From a candidate division FCPU426 bacterium (GTDB lineage: Bacteria; Oederibacteriota; PGYV01; Palsa-1178), in NCBI GenBank assembly GCA_003167475.1, contig PMTB01000226.1:1-10011 (forward strand): a stretch of 10,011 nt of DNA. The letters run 5' to 3'. Every line of letters begins with the position of its first letter. Within the stretch, counting starts at the first letter, position 1. The position numbers and the translations under genes were made by a program. Below the pieces are notes generated by a model. That model did not search any database. It was not told where the DNA came from and saw only the letters and a program-made list of their open reading frames with translations. This document shows positions 1 through 6,356 of the stretch, piece after piece.

Positions 1-2
1 TA

Positions 3-488
3 GCCGTGATCGGTTCGGACAATGCAGGAGAGCCGGCGATCATACATACCACCGCCAGGGGCGACGTGTTTGTCCGCGACGGCAAAGGCAATATATTGGC
101 CACAAATGCACCCCCAAAGTATGTGTCGCATTTTACCCTGACAGACTGGTTTGATGATTCAAACAGGGCATATATATTGTCGGGAAGCCAGGGGGAGATA
201 AGCGTGCTGACATCCGCCGGCAAAACAAAGGTTGTATTTAAAACGCCGGATATAGATGACGCATATTTCGCATGCGGAACGGTTTTCAGGGGAGCGAAAA
301 ACAAATATTACGCCACAGCCCAGACCGAGGCCAGGAATGAAGGCGGCATCATATATGTGTTTGACGAAAAAGGCGGGGTTATGTATGAGGAAAAAACAGC
401 GGAAAGGTTCATGGCAGTAATGCCGTTTAAAAAGGGTTTCCTCGCGGGCGGAAGCAGCGCTGTTTATTATTATGAGGTTAATGACTGA
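3..488 (+). CDS. C-terminal part of a beta-propeller-like (PQQ/WD40-type) protein, 5' truncated
   Basis: The reading frame is open from the left edge of the window (codon 3-5 onward) to TGA at 486-488, so this is probably the last 162 codons of a longer gene; the GTG at 6-8 is just an internal codon. The protein alternates short beta-strands with Gly/Asp turns, as in 'IIHTTARGDVFVRDGKGNIL', 'AYILSGSQGEISVLTSAG', 'GIIYVFDEKGGVMYEE' and 'FLAGGSSAVYYYEV'. Each segment has the 'G.i.v.d..G' pattern seen in blades of PQQ-like or WD40-like propellers. No catalytic motif is visible. The final strands end almost at the stop, as expected when the last blade closes the ring. No terminator follows directly; the nearest hairpin with a T-run is at 686-719. 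Function is unknown; such propellers usually serve as binding scaffolds or exported proteins. The gene is clear, the fold assignment moderate. Confidence 0.7.
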   Translation, partial: AVIGSDNAGEPAIIHTTARGDVFVRDGKGNILATNAPPKYVSHFTLTDWFDDSNRAYILSGSQGEISVLTSAGKTKVVFKTPDIDDAYFACGTVFRGAKNKYYATAQTEARNEGGIIYVFDEKGGVMYEEKTAERFMAVMPFKKGFLAGGSSAVYYYEVND

Positions 489-516
489 AAAAGAGGGATG
501 TAGAATAGGGAAGATG

Positions 517-544
517 TGTGCCAGACCTCGAGTTAATAGTTGAT
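517..544 (+). repeat. Possible very degenerate copy of the 28-bp element
   Basis: Aligned by eye without gaps, 19 of 28 positions match the copy at 8845-8872, including the shared cores 'CGAGTT' / 'TGAGTT' and a terminal 'TTGA'. It matches the copy at 569-596 poorly (16/28), so it may be chance. It lies 24 bp upstream of that copy in the same orientation. A 7-bp inverted repeat (TTGATAA 540-546, TTATCAA 557-563, 10-nt loop) follows directly but lacks a T-run, so it is not called a terminator. Confidence 0.25.
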
Positions 545-568
545 AAAATAGGGTTATTATCAAGAAAA

Positions 569-596
569 GGGGACAGGGCTTGAAATGATACCTGAC
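569..596 (+). repeat. 28-bp intergenic repeat, copy 1 (direct orientation)
   Basis: This block begins GGGGACAGGG and continues CTTGAAATGATACCTGAC. It matches the reverse complement of 2284-2311 at 26 of 28 positions, and the match stops sharply at both ends. The two copies are therefore inverted and enclose the 750-2233 operon. The 'GGGGTCAGG.CTTGA' style resembles small dispersed repeats mobilised by Y1 (IS200-like/RAYT) transposases, but no transposase is in the window, so that link is inference. Confidence 0.65.
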
Positions 597-649
597 GCCC
601 GAAAAAATCATATTGAAGGCAACGGTTAAATGGTATAAAATTATTAAAA

Positions 650-678
650 TTGAGAATTTAACTTAAATGACATATAAA
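650..678 (+). promoter_or_regulatory. Sigma70-type promoter for the methyltransferase-like/HsmA-like operon
   Basis: A -35 box TTGAGA (650-655, 5/6 to consensus) and a -10 box TATAAA (673-678, 5/6) are separated by exactly 17 bp in AT-rich DNA. The predicted start of transcription is about 684-686, which coincides with the first base of the hairpin at 686. A weaker alternative is TTGAAG (613-618) with TATAAA (634-639), spaced 15 bp. Confidence 0.6.
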
Positions 679-685
679 AATAATT

Positions 686-719
686 GCCGGATGTCGGGTT
701 AAATCCGGCCTCTTTTTTT
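686..719 (+). terminator. Hairpin with T-run (intrinsic terminator or 5'-leader stem-loop)
   Basis: GCCGGAT (686-692) pairs perfectly with ATCCGGC (703-709) around a 10-nt loop, followed by CTC and seven consecutive T at 713-719. This is the form of a Rho-independent terminator on the + strand. It lies 198 bp after the propeller gene ends and 30 bp before the start codon at 750. It sits at the predicted transcription start of the downstream operon, so it could either stop read-through from upstream or cap the 5' end of the downstream mRNA. The opposite strand also has a T-rich flank (AATTATTTTTA), so it might act in both directions. Confidence 0.65.
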
Positions 720-749
720 AATCTCCGGGTAACGAGCACAGGGGTGAAA

Positions 750-1841
750 ATGAAAAAAATAAAAGTCATAGCGGAAAAAGAAAAAAAGCCCGGCGTTACA
801 TATGTTGTCGCGGCGAACGGGCTGGAACTGCCTGTCATTGATATTACGCACCCGGAATTTTATGTAAAACCGGACGAGGAACAGCTCCGGGCGCTTGAAA
901 AGGAATATCTGGCAAACGAGAAAAAAACCGCCAAAATCCCGGGTTTTCTTCGCAATATAATTATCAGTTTAATGCTCAAAAGTTCGATAATAGGCAGGGG
1001 ACTTTTGGCCAGTAACGGCACTTTTCTCAGCGGTATGAACACATATATATTGAAACTCGCGCCCGGGATGCTGGGAAAGGGATACGCGAAAAACCTGGAC
1101 AGGATAATGGTCAAAAGCCTTGCGGGTATGTCAATACGCCTGCGGCTGCAGGATATGGCGCGTTTCATGGCCGACGCATTGGCGCCCCTGCTGGAAAAGA
1201 ATCCGTCGGCGCCGCTGCATTTCGTCAACATTGCGGGAGGGCCCTCCATGGACAGCATCAACACGCTGATACTTCTCAACAAGGAGAAACCAGGGACGTT
1301 ATTGGGCAGGGAAGTGAAAATACATATACTTGACATGGACACGGAAGGGCCGGCTTTCGCAGTTGACGCATTGAAGGCGCTGCAGTCAGATGGGGCGGCG
1401 CTGAATGGGTTAAAGGCGGAGGCGCTTGTGACGCGTTACGACTGGTCTGACGCGGCTGCCTTGGGACAATACATCAGGGCCAATGTGCCCGAAGACGCCT
1501 TAACCGCTGTTTCATCAGAGGGAGGATTGTTCGATTACTGCGCAGACGATATTTTATTCGCCGATATGAAAGCGATTTACGGGGCAACCCCCGCAAATAC
1601 GATACTGGCAGGGACGCTGACAAGGGGTGACGGCACAGGAAGGACGATGAACAAAACAAGCGGGGCCCTTACTATTTCAAGGGGTGTTGAAGAGTTCTCT
1701 GTAAAAGCTTTTAATACGGGATGGGCGGTTGAAAAGAGCGTCGCAAGGCCGCTGAGCATAGTAATGCTGATGGTACGGGTCACGCCTCCCGGCGGCGGGA
1801 CGCTTAAAGTATACCAACCCACACACAGGAGCCCCGAATGA
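750..1841 (+). CDS. Putative class I SAM-dependent methyltransferase-like protein
   Basis: This 363-residue soluble protein starts at ATG 750, just after the SD-like AGGGGTG (740-746). An in-frame ATG at 684 is rejected because it has no SD and falls inside the terminator hairpin. The N-terminal 140 residues are mostly helical and basic. From about residue 158 a Rossmann-like core appears: 'FVNIAGGPSMDS' (159-170) fits glycine-rich motif I, 'IHILDMDTEG' (191-200) fits the strand ending in acidic residues that bind SAM ribose, and 'RYDWSD' (229-234) fits the adenine-binding post-II region. 'SSEGGLFDYC' (255-264) occupies the usual motif IV position. The substrate is not identifiable; the extra N-terminal helical part resembles substrate-lid regions of small-molecule methyltransferases. 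Its stop overlaps the next start (ATGA, 1838-1841), so the two genes are translationally coupled. Fold call is moderate; function is inferred from motifs only. Confidence 0.6.
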   Translation: MKKIKVIAEKEKKPGVTYVVAANGLELPVIDITHPEFYVKPDEEQLRALEKEYLANEKKTAKIPGFLRNIIISLMLKSSIIGRGLLASNGTFLSGMNTYILKLAPGMLGKGYAKNLDRIMVKSLAGMSIRLRLQDMARFMADALAPLLEKNPSAPLHFVNIAGGPSMDSINTLILLNKEKPGTLLGREVKIHILDMDTEGPAFAVDALKALQSDGAALNGLKAEALVTRYDWSDAAALGQYIRANVPEDALTAVSSEGGLFDYCADDILFADMKAIYGATPANTILAGTLTRGDGTGRTMNKTSGALTISRGVEEFSVKAFNTGWAVEKSVARPLSIVMLMVRVTPPGGGTLKVYQPTHRSPE

Positions 1842-2233
1842 AAGGCCATATGAACCCGTTTTTAATGGCAGGGATGGGAATAGTGTTTTTCGCCCTGGCA
1901 AGCTACACAACTGCGCTGTACTTCGAAGTAAAAACCCGCCTTGCAAAAGGGAAGGTGCTTGTTTTTTTTACCGCGGGAGTGGCGCTGGATATAACTTCGA
2001 CCATATGTATGATACTGGGCTCAAGACACGCTGGTATTACGGCCCACGGCCTACTGGGATATTCGGCGCTGGCGGCGATGCTGGTGGAAACCGCGCTATT
2101 ATGGCGGCACAGCATGGCGGCGGGAAAGCAGGTAAAAGTCTCTGCCAAATTGCACGCGTATTCAATAGCGGCATACGCATGGTGGGTAACCGCGTTCATA
2201 GCTGGAGCCATGCTTGTAATGCTGCGCAAGTAA
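1838..2233 (+). CDS. Small four-helix membrane protein, HsmA/TIGR03987-like (possible heme binder)
   Basis: This is a 131-residue integral membrane protein with about four hydrophobic helices (roughly 6-29, 37-60, 68-90 and 107-128). The start ATG 1838 has a clean SD, AGGAG at 1827-1831, six bases upstream, and overlaps the stop of the methyltransferase-like gene. Size, helix count and overall pattern resemble the HsmA (TIGR03987) family; HsmA of Clostridioides difficile is a membrane heme-binding protein of a heme-stress system. Histidines at 64, 70, 91 and 106 lie near helix ends, and 'ITAHGLLGYSALAAMLVE' resembles the His-Gly spacing of cytochrome b561-type heme helices, so they are candidate ligands. 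No HsmR-type MarR regulator is adjacent here; the partner is a methyltransferase-like protein instead. The family call comes from recall and pattern and needs a profile search. The inverted repeat pair at 2239-2311 begins five bases after the stop. Confidence 0.6.
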   Translation: MKGHMNPFLMAGMGIVFFALASYTTALYFEVKTRLAKGKVLVFFTAGVALDITSTICMILGSRHAGITAHGLLGYSALAAMLVETALLWRHSMAAGKQVKVSAKLHAYSIAAYAWWVTAFIAGAMLVMLRK

Positions 2234-2238
2234 AGGAT

Positions 2239-2311
2239 GAGGTCAGGTTTTTATCTGATACCTTATAAATACAAGTGGGATTTGTCAGGTATCATTTCAA
2301 GTCCTGACCCC
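2239..2311. repeat. Inverted pair of the 28-bp element (REP/BIME-like hairpin)
   Basis: The left arm (2239-2266, + orientation) and right arm (2284-2311, - orientation) are copies of the same 28-bp element, 20 of 28 positions matching. Folded, the outer stem is GGTCAGG (2241-2247) with CCTGACC (2303-2309), then a symmetric 8x8 internal loop, then the inner stem TGATACCT (2256-2263) with AGGTATCA (2287-2294) and a 23-nt apical loop. The right arm is the near-identical inverted partner of 569-596. Such bipartite structures between genes are typical of REP/BIME elements; the element could also protect the 3' end of the upstream mRNA. No T-run follows, so it is not an ordinary terminator. Confidence 0.65.
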
Positions 2312-2358
2312 AAAAAATTTACCAGCAACAATCCGCGTTCGAAGTAACCCCTTAAGCC

Positions 2359-2387
2359 TTGTATTACGTCAAATTGACTGATATAAT
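2359..2387 (+). promoter_or_regulatory. Extended -10 promoter for the lipoprotein gene
   Basis: A perfect TATAAT (2382-2387) is preceded by TGA (2379-2381), giving an extended -10 element. A weak -35 TTGTAT (2359-2364, 3/6) stands at 17 bp spacing. Expected transcription start is near 2394, giving a short leader of about 35 nt to ATG 2429. The overlap of the -10 box with the in-frame TTG at 2387 argues against that codon being the translation start. Confidence 0.6.
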
Positions 2388-2428
2388 TGACCCATGGTCG
2401 GGAAGAAAAAATGAATCTGGAGGGAAAT

Positions 2429-3337
2429 ATGAGGAAAACGCAGATTGTTTTATTAATGCTTCTGGTATTTGCCGCCTTATTTTATTCATGCACAAAGCAA
2501 AAGAACCCTTCATCTCCCGGGCCGGATAATACGGCTACTTCTATACTTACTGTAATGCAAACTCCAACACAGTATGTTTCGGCCACCTTGACCCCGGTTA
2601 CTACTGCTACTGCCACAACTACTATTTCCCTGGCTGCCTCCGCCACCGGCACCGCAACCCGGGTTCCTTCTGCGACTGCCACTCCTACTGTTACCCAGAC
2701 CGCTTCCTCCACCGGTACCGCAATTGTGATACCTTCGGCAACTGTCACTAGTACTGCTTCACAGACAGTTTCCGACACTGATACCGCAACCCAGGTCCCG
2801 TCTGTGACGTCCACACCCACTCCGACCATTACACAAACAAGCACCATGACTATTACCCCTACCAGCACAATGACGGCGACGCAGGTATGCGATGTTTTCG
2901 GCAATTATGGCGTCCTGGGCGGTTATCTTTCCGCGAATTTCATAAGCGCGGGCCAGTATACGGCGCCTTCAAGCGCCACGCTTAAATCGCTTTCCATAAA
3001 CTGCACCGGCTCCTGCCAGTGCATACTCGCGGTATACGCTTATAACGCGGGTTCGCCTGGCGCCCTGCTCGCGGATACCGGGGTCGTGTCATGTGTGGCA
3101 GGATGGAATACTTTTCCCATACCGGATACAGCCATCACCGGCGGCGTCAATTATTTCCTCGCCGCGATAACCAGCAACGCCGGCGTCGGGCCGCAGGCGG
3201 ACCAGTTATATCCACTAACCAACGAAAGATACGTAAGTTACCCCTGGGCGACAGCGGCGGCAAGCGGTATAGGCACGCATGCAGGCTGGTCGATAGATTC
3301 CGCATATTACGATATGTCCGCGAGCCAGTGCCCGTAA
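2429..3337 (+). CDS. Secreted lipoprotein with Thr/Ser/Pro-rich linker and C-terminal beta-sandwich-like domain
   Basis: The start is ATG 2429 behind GGAGGG (2419-2424); it gives 302 residues beginning with a basic/hydrophobic signal ending 'ALFYSC', so Cys21 is the probable lipidated residue (Phe at -3 is unusual for a lipobox). Residues about 36-153 are almost pure Thr, Ser, Ala, Pro and Val, an extended and possibly glycosylated stalk that includes three 22-residue repeats. Residues 154-302 form a globular domain with 'YAYNAGSPGALLADTG' (203-218) followed by 'GWNTFPIPDTAITGGVNYFLAA'-like strands, written here in part only to show the pattern. That pattern matches the beta-sandwich domains common in secreted carbohydrate-associated or surface proteins. 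Six cysteines (154, 192, 196, 198, 222, 301) could form disulfides. The gene stands alone, with its own promoter. Likely a surface stalk-and-head protein; ligand unknown. Confidence 0.75.
   Translation: MRKTQIVLLMLLVFAALFYSCTKQKNPSSPGPDNTATSILTVMQTPTQYVSATLTPVTTATATTTISLAASATGTATRVPSATATPTVTQTASSTGTAIVIPSATVTSTASQTVSDTDTATQVPSVTSTPTPTITQTSTMTITPTSTMTATQVCDVFGNYGVLGGYLSANFISAGQYTAPSSATLKSLSINCTGSCQCILAVYAYNAGSPGALLADTGVVSCVAGWNTFPIPDTAITGGVNYFLAAITSNAGVGPQADQLYPLTNERYVSYPWATAAASGIGTHAGWSIDSAYYDMSASQCP
2645..2842 (+). repeat. Three 66-bp (22-residue) tandem repeats in the lipoprotein stalk
   Basis: Units begin at 2645, 2711 and 2777 with protein starts 'TGTATRVPSATATP', 'TGTAIVIPSATVTS' and 'TDTATQVPSVTSTP', each 22 residues. 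The DNA has diverged more than the protein pattern, so the array is not a recent duplication. Flanking stalk sequence keeps the same composition without clear periodicity. Confidence 0.6.
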
Positions 3338-3475
3338 TTTAAAAGTTTAGGAAGAAAATGAACCGAATTTATCCGGTGTGATAAACTGATTTAAGACATC
3401 AGCTGAATATCGGGGTGTATGACCGGCATTGTTCAAATTTGCTCCATGACGGAAAAAATGATCAAGGAGAAGCAA

Positions 3476-4270
3476 ATGAGAGGCGCCATATTTTATTATT
3501 CCAATACCGGCAATACAAGGCTCGTCTGCCAGGCAATTGTTAAAAACATCAAAACAACAGGGCTGGAACTGGTCAACATCGCGAAGGATAAGAACACCGA
3601 CCTTAAACTTTTTGACGTGATCGGCTTTGCCTTTCCCACGGATTTCTGGGGAGTTCCCAAAATAATGGAGGATTATATTTCAGGAGTGCCGCAACAGGCG
3701 GGCAAACCTCTTTTTATTGTAAATACTTTCGGCGCCACAAGCGGGCGTTCGCTTTTAACCGCGGCTGACAATGCCGGTTCAAAAGGATTTACGGTCATAG
3801 CCGGGTATTCCATGCATGTGCCGGAAAATTACATTCCCATGACAGCGGGAGGCATGGGTATGGAAAAAGCCCCGGATGCGGGTGAACTTAAAAAATTTAT
3901 GTCCTTCATATCAGGGTTGGACAGCATGATCGCCGGGATAAAAGACTCTAAACCCGTAAAGGCAGCCGTACTAAAAGCCGGGTTCCCGGCAAGCCTGCTT
4001 AAGAGCGCCCCGCGCACAAAGGCAAAAGAAGATATGGGCGATAAATTCACAGATGAAAAACTCTGTAACTTGTGCGGGATTTGCGTAAAAGCCTGTCCTT
4101 ACTCCGCAATAACGATTGAAAAATTCCCTGTTTTTGACATGTCCAAATGCTTCGGATGCTGGTCATGCTACAACCTGTGTCCTGAAAAAGCCGTCTACAC
4201 AAAAAAATACCGCGGCAAGGGGCATTATTCCCGGCCGTCGATCGAACTTCAAAAAAAATTCCTGGGTTAA
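3476..4270 (+). CDS. EFR1-family flavodoxin-ferredoxin fusion (2x[4Fe-4S])
   Basis: The 264-residue protein combines an N-terminal flavodoxin-like domain with a C-terminal bacterial-type two-cluster ferredoxin domain. 'YYSNTGNT' (residues 7-14) is the FMN phosphate-binding loop at the end of strand 1; 'VIGFAFPTDFWGVP' (49-62) is the loop expected near the flavin. Two CxxCxxCxxxCP motifs follow: Cys 197, 200, 203, 207 and Cys 225, 228, 231, 235, each for a [4Fe-4S] cluster. ATG 3476 is chosen because AAGGAG (3464-3469) lies six bases upstream and strand 1 begins right after it; an upstream in-frame ATG at 3419 would add a tail with no homologous role. It is likely cytoplasmic and shuttles low-potential electrons, which fits anaerobic metabolism; the partner enzymes are not in the window. 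The 138-bp upstream gap holds no convincing promoter, only a weak 5-bp stem (3386-3390/3398-3402). Confidence 0.9.
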   Translation: MRGAIFYYSNTGNTRLVCQAIVKNIKTTGLELVNIAKDKNTDLKLFDVIGFAFPTDFWGVPKIMEDYISGVPQQAGKPLFIVNTFGATSGRSLLTAADNAGSKGFTVIAGYSMHVPENYIPMTAGGMGMEKAPDAGELKKFMSFISGLDSMIAGIKDSKPVKAAVLKAGFPASLLKSAPRTKAKEDMGDKFTDEKLCNLCGICVKACPYSAITIEKFPVFDMSKCFGCWSCYNLCPEKAVYTKKYRGKGHYSRPSIELQKKFLG

Positions 4271-4285
4271 AAGACGGGGCGGGCC

Positions 4286-4316
4286 TTGACAAAAGGTGGG
4301 ACCATTGACGTATGGT
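4286..4316 (+). promoter_or_regulatory. Candidate promoter for the TPR-protein gene
   Basis: TTGACA (4286-4291, perfect -35) is followed after a long 19-bp spacer by TATGGT (4311-4316, 4/6 to the -10 consensus). It ends only 20 bp before the start codon, and the leader would include just the SD, so the start point is uncertain. Confidence 0.35.
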
Positions 4317-4336
4317 ATGGATTAAAGGAGGCTTTT

Positions 4337-6289
4337 ATGAAAAAAACCATTCTTCTCGTCTTTATTTTTTTTCTGTCCGCTTTCGCTGTTTTTGCCGGAC
4401 CCTATAGCTCCGTTTCCGGCAGGATTGAAGAGCTGCGTTCATCATCCACCGCGCTCAATCCATGCCCCCTCATATTCCCCCTGCTCGACGGGAACAACAG
4501 CCTTAATCCCATCGGCAGTTATATAAGTTTAATTGCCATGGTCAAGGCCTCGAACGCTCCCGACGCGGCGCTGAGCCTTCCTGCCGCGGGTTACCTTTTT
4601 GACAACATCCGGCTTTTTGACCCGCGCCGCTTTCCCATACAGGAGACCTACAAAAGGGAACTGCCTATACGTTTCAGGACGCGCGATTATGCCGAGGGTT
4701 CGTGGTCAAAGAGCGGGAATGGATACCGGATAAAGATCAGGTTCTACGGTACCAAAGGCGGAAAAACATATACCGGGGATTTTAAGCAGGGTGCGCTTCA
4801 CAACGTACCGGATTGGATAGCCGCATGCGCGTGGGAATGGCTGGAAATAAAACCGGGTAAAAAGCAGGCTGATTACCTGGCGGCTCCGGTTTTCACAAAT
4901 GAGGGAGCTTTTATAAAGGCCGCGCGGACCGAATACATACTCCGCAGGGCCCCGGAACTGGCCGCGGGTATGGAAAAAATGGCGGCGGAAAACCCGGGCA
5001 ACCCATTTATCGAAAGCAGGTATCTATGGGTGCTAAAAGCAAGAAAAGACCCGGCATACGGGACATTAATGGAAAATGTCATCAGTACGCAGAAGGGCAA
5101 CCCCATGTTCCGGGACGATATAATAAGGTACCTTTCGGACTCGGGGCGGTATGAAGAGGCAGCCATGTTTGTCCTGAACGCGCTCATGAAGGACGACAAT
5201 AATCCGGCGCTCTACAACAGGGCGCTTGATGTGCTGAAGAAATGGAAATACGGCGAGGGAGCGCGCGACCTTGCGGGAGTGTGGTGTGAAAAACACGCGG
5301 ATAACCAGGACGCGTGGATAGCCCTGTCTGCCGCGTATAATGATTGGGCATGGGAATTGAGGGGCACCGGTTATGCGTCGACCATACCAAAAGACGCGCT
5401 CGGGGAAATCAATAAAAGGATAAATGAAGGCGCCAAAGCAGCTGCGCTCGCCGTCAAGCGCGCGCCCCAGGATGGATGGGCATGGAACAATCTTTTGATA
5501 ACATTTGTGGGCATGGAGATCAAAAAGCCGGAAATGACCAAAATTTTCCAAAAATCCATTTCGCTCAACCCATATGACCCTGCCGCGTATATAGACATGA
5601 ATATTTACCTCCAGCCCAAATGGCACGGCAGCGAAGGCGAAGTCAGGGATTTTTACATGAAGTACAGGGACGCCTGCCCCAGGCTCATATACGAGATAGC
5701 CAGGGATGAGTTCTGCCAGTGCAGGGAAAAGGGTTCCAATCCCAAAGAAAAAAGGGACAGCTATGCCAATGTCATCCGCGGCTCCAAATACCTGGATGAA
5801 TATAAAAATACCATGCCCGTGTACCTGCAAAGCAACCCCCTGGATATGGAGGCGTGGGCGGCGTATTTTCACGCGATGTCCATCATAGGACTGCGTAAAG
5901 AGGCCATTGAAAAAGCCGGGAAAATAATACCCGCCGATTCCCCGAACCTTGACGCGCTTTATCCGACGCTTGTTTTGCTGGCGCTAAGGGATGACAAGTC
6001 GGGACAGGCGACGGAAAGCGATAAAGAGGCGTTTGAAAAAGACAGTGAAAACGCGGCATTAAAAACCGGGATGCTTGACCGGTTATTAAAGGCGGGTGGA
6101 AATAACATCGCAGCCGGGGATGAGTACACGCAAATTTCACCGCAAAACAGAACTGCGGGGCCCAAAGCTCCGGGCAGCAAGGCCGGCCAGAACGGGGGGA
6201 ACATGTCAAAACCAAATAAAACCATCCAGCCAGCCTCGTCCCAGCCAAAACCTGTGCCGACATTTGGTTTTACAAAATCAATGCGCTGA
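4337..6289 (+). CDS. Secreted TPR-like repeat protein with N-terminal mixed alpha/beta domain
   Basis: ATG 4337 follows a near-perfect SD, AAAGGAGG (4324-4331), five bases upstream, giving 650 residues; the in-frame TTG at 4286 is a promoter -35 box, not a start. A signal peptide covers about residues 1-20 and ends 'AVFAG', so the protein is exported. Residues about 95-175 have strands such as 'GSWSKSGNGYRIKIRFYG' and then 'VPDWIAACAWEWLEI', a layout like the TolB/FlgO-type domain that often precedes TPRs. From about 195 to 580 helical pairs dominate, with TPR-like signs: 'NPGNPFIESRYLWVLKA', 'GRYEEAAMFVLNALMKDDN', 'SLNPYDPAAYIDMNIYL' and 'PKWHGSEGEV' (427-436), the last recalling large DUF4034-like TPR proteins. 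The final 55 residues are low-complexity (Pro, Gln, Asn, Lys). It is probably a periplasmic or surface protein-binding scaffold; no enzyme motif is seen. Confidence 0.75.
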   Translation: MKKTILLVFIFFLSAFAVFAGPYSSVSGRIEELRSSSTALNPCPLIFPLLDGNNSLNPIGSYISLIAMVKASNAPDAALSLPAAGYLFDNIRLFDPRRFPIQETYKRELPIRFRTRDYAEGSWSKSGNGYRIKIRFYGTKGGKTYTGDFKQGALHNVPDWIAACAWEWLEIKPGKKQADYLAAPVFTNEGAFIKAARTEYILRRAPELAAGMEKMAAENPGNPFIESRYLWVLKARKDPAYGTLMENVISTQKGNPMFRDDIIRYLSDSGRYEEAAMFVLNALMKDDNNPALYNRALDVLKKWKYGEGARDLAGVWCEKHADNQDAWIALSAAYNDWAWELRGTGYASTIPKDALGEINKRINEGAKAAALAVKRAPQDGWAWNNLLITFVGMEIKKPEMTKIFQKSISLNPYDPAAYIDMNIYLQPKWHGSEGEVRDFYMKYRDACPRLIYEIARDEFCQCREKGSNPKEKRDSYANVIRGSKYLDEYKNTMPVYLQSNPLDMEAWAAYFHAMSIIGLRKEAIEKAGKIIPADSPNLDALYPTLVLLALRDDKSGQATESDKEAFEKDSENAALKTGMLDRLLKAGGNNIAAGDEYTQISPQNRTAGPKAPGSKAGQNGGNMSKPNKTIQPASSQPKPVPTFGFTKSMR

Positions 6290-6356
6290 CCCGGATCTTA
6301 ATGGAAAAATAACCTGTTTTAAACAATGAAGTAAATAATTATGGCGGTTCAATCGA

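Noticed and set aside
684..749. Upstream in-frame ATG that would extend the methyltransferase-like gene by 22 codons
   Set aside because: It has no SD and overlaps the hairpin and predicted transcription start.
686..749. SAM or heme riboswitch in the leader of the 750 operon
   Set aside because: The leader after the predicted start is only about 65 nt with a single simple hairpin; no aptamer fold could be recognised.
2005..2268. Overlapping + strand frame within and past the HsmA-like gene
   Set aside because: It lacks an SD and the encoded protein is low in structure; the HsmA-like frame has an SD, coupling and four membrane helices.
2387..2428. TTG start extending the lipoprotein by 14 codons
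   Set aside because: The TTG overlaps a perfect TATAAT box, and the extension would place charged residues before a normal lipoprotein signal sequence.
2545..2880. Repetitive ACT/ACC-rich stretch, considered as CRISPR or satellite DNA
   Set aside because: It is in frame, with 22-residue coding periodicity and no constant repeat with unique spacers.
4286..4336. TTG start extending the TPR protein by 17 codons
   Set aside because: The codon is part of TTGACA, and ATG 4337 has a near-perfect SD and begins a normal signal peptide.
5066..5872. Long open frame on the - strand (268 codons)
   Set aside because: It lies wholly inside the TPR-protein gene, has no SD, and its translation has no domain-like pattern; the + strand frame has signal peptide, SD and repeats.
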